From: an uncultured beta proteobacterium
GTDB lineage: Bacteria > Pseudomonadota > Gammaproteobacteria > Burkholderiales > Burkholderiaceae_B
Direction of reading: 5' to 3'
DNA length: 14,841 nucleotides
NCBI GenBank assembly: GCA_903929925.1
Contig: CAIYWO010000415.1
Span: 1-14,841, forward strand
How positions within the stretch are numbered: position 1 is the stretch's first letter; each line of letters begins with the position of its first letter. Under the pieces are notes generated by a model. The model ran no database searches and was not told the origin of the DNA. It saw only the letters and a list, made by a program, of their open reading frames with translations. Position numbers and translations under genes: made by a program. Positions 1-6,216 of the stretch are shown here, one piece after another.

Positions 1-263
1 ATGCTTGCGATCTGGGGTGAATACAGTTGGAAGGTACGCTCGACTGCTTCGCCTGAAGAAATTTTGCGAACAGTGAAAGCCGAGTTCAAGCCACGGTTGC
101 GACGTGCAATCACGACGCCTTCGAAAGCCTGTGCACGCTTACGTGTACCTTCAACAACGTTTACGCTCACGATGACAGTGTCACCAGGTGCGAATTCTGG
201 ATGGGGTTTGCCGCCGGTTAGGCGAGCAATTTCTTCTTGCTCAAGAATAGCGATTAGGTTCAT
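1..263 (-). CDS. rplS: 50S ribosomal protein L19 (N-terminal part, cut by window edge)
   Basis: Ribosomal protein L19 sits at the interface of the two ribosomal subunits. The reverse complement reads MNLIAILEQEEIARLTG at the start, then PGDTVIVSVNVVEGTRKRAQ and further on AFEGVVIARRNRGLNSAFTV, which matches the L19 family closely. About 87 residues are visible; the family is usually 115 to 130 residues long, so the C-terminal third lies outside the window. The ATG at 261-263 is preceded by GGAG (CTCC at 269-272 on the + strand) with 5 bases of spacing, which supports this start. In most proteobacteria rplS is the last gene of rpsP-rimM-trmD-rplS. Here the upstream neighbour is a divergent transporter gene, so rplS must have its own promoter in 264-485. 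Confidence 0.96.
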   Translation of the reverse strand, partial: MNLIAILEQEEIARLTGGKPHPEFAPGDTVIVSVNVVEGTRKRAQAFEGVVIARRNRGLNSAFTVRKISSGEAVERTFQLYSPQIAS

Positions 264-485
264 TTGAACTCCAAATCATCATGCTCTCGGTTGATCTTGT
301 TTTGATCGATATTGTGTGTGACCTGACCCATTCAGGCACCGCGACCGGGCAGAGGATGCATTAACAAAGCCATTGATTCTACAACATATTTTAGATTTCT
401 GCCCGTCCCTGCTGGCCAAGAGCGGGCAGAGCCGTTCCAAGCTAATCTATGGGTCAACTCATCATTTAGGCACAAATTACAACGC
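264..485. promoter_or_regulatory. Divergent control region between rplS and the EamA transporter gene
   Basis: This 222-base gap has no convincing gene. On the minus strand a TAGAAT -10-like hexamer (ATTCTA at 376-381 on the + strand) could start an rplS transcript near 369 with a leader of roughly 105 bases; no good -35 hexamer precedes it. The octamer CGGGCAGA occurs at 346-353 and 423-430, and its reverse complement TCTGCCCG at 398-405. The middle copy can therefore pair with either flank. The middle copy also covers the -35 zone of the proposed promoter. A small hairpin, CCTGA/TCAGG, lies at about 322-336 inside the putative leader. The promoter assignment is inference. Confidence 0.45.
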
Positions 486-1358
486 ATGAGCTCCTCGGCC
501 CTGTTGTTAGTGATCGCTGCGGCGATTGCCCACGCCTCCTGGAATCTACTGGCCAAGCGAGCGGCACATGTGGGGTCACCATTCGTCTTCGCGTATGGCC
601 TGTGCTGCACAATCGTCTACGCGCCCTGGGTGATCTGGATCTTAATTTTCGAGCAAAACGAGTGGAGCTGGCTGATCGTTGGCTGCATTGTCCTTTCGGG
701 CGCTCTACATTTGGCCTACAGCCTATGCCTGCAGCGCGGCTACCAACTCGCAGATCTGTCGGTTGTCTACCCGATCGCTCGAGGCACCGGGCCCTTCTTA
801 TCGACGATTGGCGCCCTACTTTTCATGCATGAGCCGGCGAGCCTTGGAGGTGTGGGGGGCATGCTGTGCGTGGTCCTCGGCGTAATGCTAATCGCGACGC
901 AAGGAAAAATAAGCAGACTGCTGCAACCGGCGGCTATGGTTGGGGTGCGCTGGGGTTTCCTGGTGGGGCTGTTTATCGCAGCCTATACCCTCGTAGATGC
1001 CTACGGCGTGAAAACCTTGGCAATCGCACCGGTTTTATTTGACTGGGCGACCAGTGCGTCACGGACGCTGATCATGCTGCCGCACACCGCCCGGCATCCC
1101 AAGAAGGCTTGGGATGCCATGCAGGGGCACTGGCACCTCGCTTGGGCGATCGGAGTGCTGTCCCCACTGGGATATATCTTGGTTTTGTACGCTCTACGCG
1201 ATGGTGCACCAGTCAGTTTGGTGGCACCCGCCAGAGAGATGTCTATGCTGCTCGTGACCTTGGCAGGCCTGTATCTACTGCGCGAGCCAGTTGGGTGGGG
1301 ACGCCTACTTGGTTGCTGTAGCATTGCAGCCGGAGTCGTGCTACTGGCATCAAGTTGA
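486..1358 (+). CDS. EamA/DMT-family membrane transporter
   Basis: This is a 290-residue, almost wholly hydrophobic protein of the drug/metabolite transporter superfamily. It is expected in the inner membrane with about ten helices arranged as two EamA repeats (roughly residues 3-136 and 150-288). The opening, LLLVIAAAIAHASWNLLAKR, is typical of EamA proteins, and each repeat ends in a glycine-rich helix (GGMLCVVLGVMLIATQG; LGCCSIAAGVVLLASS). The substrate cannot be read from sequence; relatives export amino acids, metabolites or drugs. Length fits the family (about 280-310). No good Shine-Dalgarno sequence precedes the ATG, but the N-terminus aligns with the usual family start. The gene is divergent from rplS and convergent with the small gene at 1390-1548. 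Confidence 0.9.
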   Translation: MSSSALLLVIAAAIAHASWNLLAKRAAHVGSPFVFAYGLCCTIVYAPWVIWILIFEQNEWSWLIVGCIVLSGALHLAYSLCLQRGYQLADLSVVYPIARGTGPFLSTIGALLFMHEPASLGGVGGMLCVVLGVMLIATQGKISRLLQPAAMVGVRWGFLVGLFIAAYTLVDAYGVKTLAIAPVLFDWATSASRTLIMLPHTARHPKKAWDAMQGHWHLAWAIGVLSPLGYILVLYALRDGAPVSLVAPAREMSMLLVTLAGLYLLREPVGWGRLLGCCSIAAGVVLLASS

Positions 1359-1373
1359 TTTGAAACCCTGCCG

Positions 1374-1402
1374 TTTAGAATCCTGCAATTTAGAATCCTG
1401 CA
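1374..1402. repeat. Two-copy tandem repeat, period 15 bp
   Basis: TTTAGAATCCTGCA occurs at 1374-1387 and again at 1389-1402, so the period is 15 bp with one base between the copies. The right copy contains the stop codon of the minus-strand small gene (TTA at 1390-1392 on the + strand) and its last codons. The left copy lies just beyond the stop, so it repeats the gene's 3' end. It looks like a short local duplication. It is too short and too few to be a CRISPR array. Confidence 0.85.
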
Positions 1403-1548
1403 GCGCTTCCAACCCACATGAAACCTGGGATCATTGCGGCCCAAAAAGCGAGTAATAAAACATCAGCAACCTTGCTTTTAAAACTTGGCGAGTGGCTGTG
1501 TGCGGCGACAAAGGCTGGGGAGTAGTTGTGGCGAACTTCGCGAGTCAT
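1390..1548 (-). CDS. Small single-pass membrane protein under LexA boxes (putative SOS-induced miniprotein)
   Basis: This encodes 52 residues from an ATG at 1546-1548. I chose that start because AGGAG (CTCCT at 1556-1560 on the + strand) lies 7 bases upstream; an 11-residue longer reading lacks this support. The N-terminal half (about 1-27) is polar and basic (MTREVRHNYS..., K24, K26). Residues about 28-50 form one hydrophobic helix with W36, P41 and W45, ending GSAAGF, so the likely topology is N-terminus inside. I do not recognise a named family. Three consecutive CTGT-N8-ACAG boxes lie 37 to 88 bases upstream, on its promoter side. Known LexA-controlled miniproteins with one membrane helix include division inhibitors (SidA, YneA) and the toxin TisB; a similar role here is inference from architecture and regulation, not homology. 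The gene is real in my view because Shine-Dalgarno sequence, start, helix and operators line up. Confidence 0.72.
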   Translation of the reverse strand: MTREVRHNYSPAFVAAHSHSPSFKSKVADVLLLAFWAAMIPGFMWVGSAAGF

Positions 1549-1555
1549 GGTGGGG

Positions 1556-1560
1556 CTCCT
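1556..1560 (-). promoter_or_regulatory. Ribosome binding site of the small membrane-protein gene
   Basis: CTCCT on the + strand reads AGGAG on the minus strand, 7 bases before the ATG at 1546-1548. It is among the best Shine-Dalgarno matches in the window and decides the start of the 52-residue protein. Confidence 0.8.
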
Positions 1561-1584
1561 GAATGAAGTAATTGAGTACATATG

Positions 1585-1600
1585 CTGTACGCTTAAACAG
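1585..1600. promoter_or_regulatory. LexA (SOS) box 1
   Basis: CTGTACGCTTAAACAG is a perfect match to CTGT-N8-ACAG, the LexA operator of gamma- and betaproteobacteria. The flanks TG...CA extend the palindrome. It is the box nearest to the small gene, 37 bases upstream of its start codon, and would overlap the predicted transcription start (about 1595). Confidence 0.85.
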
Positions 1601-1601
1601 C

Positions 1602-1630
1602 ACTGTACACATAAACAGTACTGTTTGCAA
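1602..1630 (-). promoter_or_regulatory. Putative sigma-70 promoter of the small gene, buried in the LexA boxes
   Basis: On the minus strand, TTGCAA (1630-1625) and TACAGT (1607-1602) are separated by 17 bases; each matches 4 of 6 consensus positions. Transcription would start near 1595 and give a leader of about 46 bases ending at the AGGAG site. The -35 lies in box 3, the -10 overlaps box 2 and the start lies in box 1, so bound LexA would cover the whole promoter. The hexamers are individually weak, so the promoter is inferred. Confidence 0.5.
1603..1618. promoter_or_regulatory. LexA (SOS) box 2
   Basis: CTGTACACATAAACAG is a second perfect CTGT-N8-ACAG match, starting exactly 18 bp after box 1. 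The 18-bp units of boxes 1 and 2 (1585-1602 and 1603-1620) agree at 15 of 18 positions, so they probably arose by tandem duplication. The box overlaps the predicted minus-strand -10 hexamer. Confidence 0.85.
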
Positions 1631-1636
1631 ATACAG
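1621..1636. promoter_or_regulatory. LexA (SOS) box 3
   Basis: CTGTTTGCAAATACAG is a third perfect CTGT-N8-ACAG match, again 18 bp after the previous one. Its centre differs from boxes 1 and 2. It contains the predicted minus-strand -35 hexamer (TTGCAA at 1625-1630). Confidence 0.83.
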
Positions 1637-1644
1637 TTTTACGG

Positions 1645-1673
1645 TTTGCAGAGTTTTTGCAACAAGCTATGCT
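1645..1673 (+). promoter_or_regulatory. Putative promoter of the thiamine-diphosphate enzyme gene
   Basis: TTTGCA (1645-1650) and TATGCT (1668-1673) are separated by 17 bases; each matches 4 of 6 consensus positions. A start near 1680 would give a leader of about 54 AT-rich bases before the ATG at 1734. The LexA boxes end 8 bases upstream of this -35, so bound LexA might affect it but would not cover it. Confidence 0.35.
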
Positions 1674-1733
1674 ATTTTTCTACTGAGACATCTCATTTCC
1701 TAACAATTAAACTAATAAAATCTTAGATTCAGC

Positions 1734-3365
1734 ATGAGCACATTTACTTCGAGTCACGCCCTCTTCCAAGTTTTTTCCGATCACGGTATGGATCGCGTTT
1801 TTCTAGTGCCCGGGGAAAGCTACCTAGGCTTGCTGGACGCAGTTGTTGATTTCCCACAGATCGATGTTGTGACCTGCCGTCACGAGGGTGGCGCAGGCTA
1901 CATGGCCGTGGCAGACGGGCGCCTCACGCGCAAGCCAGGAGTGGCTCTCGTGAGTCGTGGCCCAGGCGCCTCTAATGCCACCATCGCTGTGCACACAGCA
2001 CAGCAAGATGCCGTACCGATGATTCTGATTGTTGGGCAAATTGCTGCGCGTGACTTGCGTCGAGAAGCCTTTCAAGAGATTGATTATCAGAAAATGTTTG
2101 GCTCAATCGCGAAGTGGGTGTTTGAGTGTCAAACGCCCGAGCAACTTGGTGAGGCTGCTTTCAAGGCGATCAGGATGGCCACGTCTGGTGTGCCAGGCCC
2201 AGTGGTTCTCGTAATCCCAGAAGATATTCAACAACAGCCCGTTGAGAAACCCGCCTTGCGCAATCATGCGCAGGTATTCGGGCTACCTGATGCCGCCACA
2301 ATGGCAGACATCACAACGCGTCTGACCCAGGCCAAACGCCCTCTCGCAATTGTGGGTGGCTCGTTTGACTGTCCGGGTGGGCGTGAGGCCTTAAGCGCCT
2401 TCATCCACCAGTGGCAACTCCCCACCATGGTGTCGTTCAGACGGCACGACATCTTCGCCAACGACGATCCGCTGTTTGTCGGGGACTTAGGGCTCTCTAA
2501 TCCTGCAGCCCAGATGGCCACCTTGCAACAAAGCGACTTCATTTTGGCTCTGGGCACACGTCTGGGCGACATCACCACACAAAACTTCACCTTCCCCCGC
2601 TACGCCCAAGCACCTCAAACACTGCTGCACTGCTACCCCGACTCACGCATCATCAACTGGGATACTGTTGCCGACTTCCCTCTGGTCTGCGATCCGGTGG
2701 GCTTTGTCTCGGAGTTAAGCAAGGCCAAGGCACCCAAACCAGATGCGGCTCGCCTAGAATGGTTGTCGGCATTACGCCAACACGCGCAAACATGGGCAGC
2801 CTGGCCTAATCGTATACCCAAACAAGGCGTCAACTTCACCGACGTGGTCCATTCAGTGATGGATCACGCTTCGCTCGACACAACAATTTGTCTGGATGCA
2901 GGCACCTTTGCGGCACCGGTATACCGTCATTTCACCTTCAAAACGGGGCAACGCTTGATGGCGCCCTTAGCCGGGGCAATGGGCTATGGCACACCAGCGG
3001 CGCTGGCCTGCGCACTGCGCGAACCGACACGCACCACGATTTGTATGGTGGGTGACGGCGGGTTCTTAATGACCGGTAACGAGATGATTCTTGCCGTTGA
3101 ACGCAAACTACCGATCATCTTTATCGTGTCGAATAATGCGAGCTACGGATCGATCCGCCTGCATCAAGAGCGAGGCTATCCGGGTCGCGTCAGTGGCACC
3201 TCTTTGTTCAATCCTGACTTTCATGACCTCGCCAAGAGCTTTGGCATGCCGTCCGTCCGGATCACGCGCAAAGACGAGATCGATGGCGCGATTCAAGCTG
3301 CGTTAGGGCAACGCAGCCCTATCCTGATCGAAGTCAACACGAGCCTAGACGCAATTCTGCCTTAG
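1734..3365 (+). CDS. Thiamine-diphosphate-dependent enzyme, acetolactate-synthase-like, substrate unknown
   Basis: The 543-residue protein has the three-domain layout of the acetolactate synthase/pyruvate oxidase superfamily. The N-terminal pyrimidine-binding domain (about 1-170) carries the cofactor-activating glutamate E51 in CRHEGGAGYMAVADGRLTR. A central domain spans about 190-330. The C-terminal domain has the diphosphate/Mg motif starting GDGG at 440 and ending NN at 467-468. Such enzymes cleave or join 2-keto acids or acyl-CoAs in the cytoplasm. The valine/leucine/isoleucine enzyme IlvB is normally beside ilvN (the regulatory subunit) and ilvC. Neither is present here, so a catabolic or specialised role is more likely; this is inference. 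No clear Shine-Dalgarno sequence precedes the ATG. It is convergent with the acyl-CoA dehydrogenase gene, with 13 bases between the two stop codons. Confidence 0.88.
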   Translation: MSTFTSSHALFQVFSDHGMDRVFLVPGESYLGLLDAVVDFPQIDVVTCRHEGGAGYMAVADGRLTRKPGVALVSRGPGASNATIAVHTAQQDAVPMILIVGQIAARDLRREAFQEIDYQKMFGSIAKWVFECQTPEQLGEAAFKAIRMATSGVPGPVVLVIPEDIQQQPVEKPALRNHAQVFGLPDAATMADITTRLTQAKRPLAIVGGSFDCPGGREALSAFIHQWQLPTMVSFRRHDIFANDDPLFVGDLGLSNPAAQMATLQQSDFILALGTRLGDITTQNFTFPRYAQAPQTLLHCYPDSRIINWDTVADFPLVCDPVGFVSELSKAKAPKPDAARLEWLSALRQHAQTWAAWPNRIPKQGVNFTDVVHSVMDHASLDTTICLDAGTFAAPVYRHFTFKTGQRLMAPLAGAMGYGTPAALACALREPTRTTICMVGDGGFLMTGNEMILAVERKLPIIFIVSNNASYGSIRLHQERGYPGRVSGTSLFNPDFHDLAKSFGMPSVRITRKDEIDGAIQAALGQRSPILIEVNTSLDAILP

Positions 3366-3378
3366 GTATCAGCCCGTG

Positions 3379-5208
3379 TTATTGCTGCAGGGCCGAACGA
3401 CTTAAGACATCGTCCAACGTCGCCCCCTGCAGCATCGCAGAACTCAAGGCCTGCACGCGTGGCAATATCGCACCGGCATAAAACACGGCCGTTGCAAACT
3501 TATCGCGTGCAAACCCTTCGTCCACAGCCTTTTCCTTTGCATCAACGCACACGAGCGCAGCACGCGCCAGGTGCCACCCGCCAAGAACGTAGCCAGCCAA
3601 CATCAGGTAAGGAACACTTCCTGCATACACTGCGCGAATGTTTTCTTTTGCCTGATCCAGGATGTAGTGCACAGCTCGCTCATAGGCGTCTACCGCAACG
3701 GTCAACTCTGCAGCAATGAGCTTGAGCCCTGCACGCTCGCTCTGTGCTGCCCCCTGGGCGGTACGACTCACTTGCTCTATCGTGTTGCGGATCTCGACCA
3801 CTAACGAAAACGCTAGCGCGCCGCCATCACGCAAGGTCTTTCGTCCAACTAAATCATTAGACTGAATGGCAGTGGTTCCTTCGTAAATCGTCAGAATGCG
3901 TGCGTCACGATAAAACTGAGCAGCCCCAGTCTCTTCAATAAAGCCCATGCCACCGTGTACTTGTATACCCAGTGAGCTCACCTCCAGCGAACACTCTGTC
4001 GAGAAACCTTTCACAACCGGCACCAGATAGTCATAGAGTGCCATATTGCTTTCCCGTACGTGCGCATCGGGGTGCTCCACGCTTAAATCATCCGCAACCG
4101 CAGCCGCACATGCGATCGCGCGTGCGGCCTGCGTCAATGCGCGCATCGTAGAGAGCATTCTCTGTACATCTGGGTGCTGCACGATCGCAACAGGGCCGGC
4201 AGAGCCCTCTATCGCGCGACCCTGCACACGGTCACGCGCATAGGCAAGCGCCTTCTGTGTTGCCGCTTCACTCACACCAATACCTTGAACGCCGACCGCA
4301 AAACGCGCAGCGTTCATCATGATGAACATGTACTCAAGACCGCGATTTTCTTGCCCGACGAGCGTGGCCACGGCCCCAGCACCCACTTCTCCTTTTTGAT
4401 CGCCGAACAACAACACAGCGGTCGGGCTACTATGAATACCGAGCTTGTGCTCAATGGAGGCACACCAAACGTCATTACGTTTACCAAGCGATCCGTCTGC
4501 ATTGACAAGATATTTCGGCACGACAAACAACGACAAACCTTTAACTCCAGGTGGTGCATCCGCCGTGCGCGCAAGCACCAGGTGAATAATGTTTTCGGCC
4601 AGATCATGCTCGCCATACGTGATGTAGATTTTTTGACCAAACAAACGATAGGTGCCGTCGGCCTGAGGCTGCGCACGCGTCGTCACCATTGACAGATCTG
4701 AGCCTGCTTGCGGCTCAGTTAGATTCATCGTACCTGTCCACTTTCCCGCAACGAGCGGTTCGACATAGATTCGTTTTTGCTCCTCGGTTCCCGTGAGCAA
4801 CAATGCCTCAATCACACCGTCAGTCAACATGGGACACAGCGAAAACGCGACGTTGGCCGCGTAGAGATTTTCAGTCGTTGCTGTTGCAAGCGCTTTAGGT
4901 AGGCCCTGTCCGCCCCACTGTTGCGGGTGCCGCAACCCTTGCCAACCGCCTTGCGCAAAGTGCACGAAAGCCTGTTTAAAGGCATCGGGCATCGTGACAA
5001 CACCATTCTGACAAACCGGCGGGTGGCAATCGCCAATCCAATTCGTTGGTGCAACGACCTCTTCGGTGAATTTTGCGTTTTCTTCCAACACAGCATCAAT
5101 CAAATCGAACTGCACCTCCGCAAAAGCGGGCAAAGTTAATAATTGCGGCAAGCCGGACAGGTGTTTAAACACAAATTGAAAATCTTCAACCGGCGCACGA
5201 AATGTCAT
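3379..5208 (-). CDS. Large acyl-CoA dehydrogenase (DmdC/FadE-like, about 600 residues)
   Basis: The 609-residue flavoenzyme belongs to the long acyl-CoA dehydrogenase subfamily that has an extra N-terminal segment and a C-terminal extension of about 130 residues beyond the core. It oxidises an acyl-CoA at the alpha-beta bond and passes electrons to ETF. Visible motifs are TEPQAGSDL (164-172, flavin/substrate contact), QVHGGMGF (416-423) and IYEGTTAIQSNDL (441-453), with E443 in the catalytic-base position. Chain-length preference cannot be read. The adjacent etfB-etfA genes supply its likely electron acceptor. A strong terminator at 5228-5260 lies between etfA and this gene, only 20 bases before its ATG. 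It therefore relies on read-through or on a promoter overlapping that hairpin. No strong Shine-Dalgarno sequence is visible. Confidence 0.93.
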   Translation of the reverse strand: MTFRAPVEDFQFVFKHLSGLPQLLTLPAFAEVQFDLIDAVLEENAKFTEEVVAPTNWIGDCHPPVCQNGVVTMPDAFKQAFVHFAQGGWQGLRHPQQWGGQGLPKALATATTENLYAANVAFSLCPMLTDGVIEALLLTGTEEQKRIYVEPLVAGKWTGTMNLTEPQAGSDLSMVTTRAQPQADGTYRLFGQKIYITYGEHDLAENIIHLVLARTADAPPGVKGLSLFVVPKYLVNADGSLGKRNDVWCASIEHKLGIHSSPTAVLLFGDQKGEVGAGAVATLVGQENRGLEYMFIMMNAARFAVGVQGIGVSEAATQKALAYARDRVQGRAIEGSAGPVAIVQHPDVQRMLSTMRALTQAARAIACAAAVADDLSVEHPDAHVRESNMALYDYLVPVVKGFSTECSLEVSSLGIQVHGGMGFIEETGAAQFYRDARILTIYEGTTAIQSNDLVGRKTLRDGGALAFSLVVEIRNTIEQVSRTAQGAAQSERAGLKLIAAELTVAVDAYERAVHYILDQAKENIRAVYAGSVPYLMLAGYVLGGWHLARAALVCVDAKEKAVDEGFARDKFATAVFYAGAILPRVQALSSAMLQGATLDDVLSRSALQQ

Positions 5209-5227
5209 ATTTGATCAACTGTAAGGT

Positions 5228-5260
5228 AAAAAAAAATCCCGTCTGGATAGACGGGATTTT
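5228..5260 (-). terminator. Intrinsic terminator after etfA
   Basis: A perfect 12-bp stem (5233-5244 with 5249-5260) encloses the loop GGAT. On the minus strand the stem is followed by nine T residues (the A run at 5228-5236 on the + strand), which is the classic signature for ending etfB-etfA transcription. The T run is also present in part on the other strand, so weak bidirectional action is possible. Confidence 0.9.
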
Positions 5261-5287
5261 AATGCTACTGCGTCAGAAAGTGTCCCA

Positions 5288-6214
5288 TTAAAGGGTAGTC
5301 ACTAATTCTGGGACTGCTTGGAACAAATCAGCAACTAAGCCGTAGTCTGCCACACCAAAAATCGGTGCTTCAGCATCTTTGTTGACTGCAACAATGACTT
5401 TGGAGTCTTTCATGCCGGCCAAGTGCTGAATCGCACCAGAAATACCGATCGCAACATAGAGCTGTGGGGCCACGATCTTACCGGTTTGACCGACCTGCCA
5501 GTCGTTTGGAGCATAGCCCGCATCGACCGCAGCACGCGACGCGCCAAGCGCGGCGCCAAGTTTGTCCGCAAGCGGATCCAGAATCTTGAAGTTCTCAGCG
5601 CTGCCCATGCCACGACCACCTGACACGACAACTTTTGCTCCAGCCAATTCAGGACGATCGCTTTTGGCGACTTCACGGCTCACAAAGGTTGATAGACCAG
5701 CACCCGCCGCTGCAGAAACGGCTTCAACTGCTCCGCTACCAGACTCGGCCACTGCGTCAAAACCAGTTGTACGCACGGTGATGACTTTCGTTGCGTCTGT
5801 CGACTGCACCGTTGCCACTGCGTTACCGGCGTAAATTGCGCGCTGGAAGGTATCAGCTGAATCCACCGCTTGAATTTCAGAGATTTGCGCCACATCGAGG
5901 CGTGCCGCAACGCGTGGTGCAACGTTTTTTCCCGAAGCCGTCGCAGCAAACAGAATGTGGCTGTAGCCCGACGCCAACGCAAGCACCTGCTCGGCAACGT
6001 TCTCAGCTAAACCATCCGCCAATGCGGGCGACTCAGCGAGCAAGACCTTCGAAACGCCAGCAAGCTTGGCAGCGTGGTCCGCTACCGCACGGGCATTGGC
6101 ACCCGCAACCAATACGTGGATGTCTCCACCGATTTCGGCAGCAGCCGCCACAACGTTATGTGTAGCGCCTTTGAGTTGAACATTATCGTGTTCAGCGATG
6201 ACAAGTATCGACAT
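5288..6214 (-). CDS. etfA: Electron transfer flavoprotein alpha subunit
   Basis: EtfA (308 residues) binds FAD and, with EtfB, carries electrons from acyl-CoA dehydrogenases to the quinone pool through ETF dehydrogenase. The N-terminal domain starts MSILVIAEHDN. The C-terminal FAD domain shows SGGRGMGS (198-205), GASRAAVDAG (224-233), QVGQTGK (240-246) and GISGAIQH (257-264), and ends in NKDAEAPIFGVADYGLVADL (278-297). I chose the ATG at 6212-6214; a TTG two codons earlier overlaps the etfB stop and is not the family start. The spacing from the etfB stop is 2 bases, with AAGG inside the end of etfB, so the pair is translationally coupled. Confidence 0.97.
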   Translation of the reverse strand: MSILVIAEHDNVQLKGATHNVVAAAAEIGGDIHVLVAGANARAVADHAAKLAGVSKVLLAESPALADGLAENVAEQVLALASGYSHILFAATASGKNVAPRVAARLDVAQISEIQAVDSADTFQRAIYAGNAVATVQSTDATKVITVRTTGFDAVAESGSGAVEAVSAAAGAGLSTFVSREVAKSDRPELAGAKVVVSGGRGMGSAENFKILDPLADKLGAALGASRAAVDAGYAPNDWQVGQTGKIVAPQLYVAIGISGAIQHLAGMKDSKVIVAVNKDAEAPIFGVADYGLVADLFQAVPELVTTL

Positions 6215-6216
6215 AA

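Noticed and set aside
1374..1402. Possible CRISPR or attachment-site repeat
   Set aside because: Only two short copies 1 base apart; no spacers, integrase or cas genes.
1001..1444. 147-codon minus-strand frame opposite the EamA gene
   Set aside because: It is antisense to clear membrane-protein coding sequence, rich in Arg/Ser/Pro as shadows are, and lies out of frame with the small gene.
1549..1581. Eleven-residue N-terminal extension of the small membrane protein
   Set aside because: The AGGAG site lies between the two possible starts and fits only the ATG at 1546-1548.
1526..1726. 66-codon + strand open frame across the LexA boxes
   Set aside because: It runs over the operators and predicted promoters, has odd composition from the repeats, lacks a ribosome binding site and overlaps the better supported minus-strand gene.
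4174..4692. 172-codon + strand frame inside the acyl-CoA dehydrogenase gene
   Set aside because: It is a shadow of a gene with all catalytic motifs; the translation has no family features.
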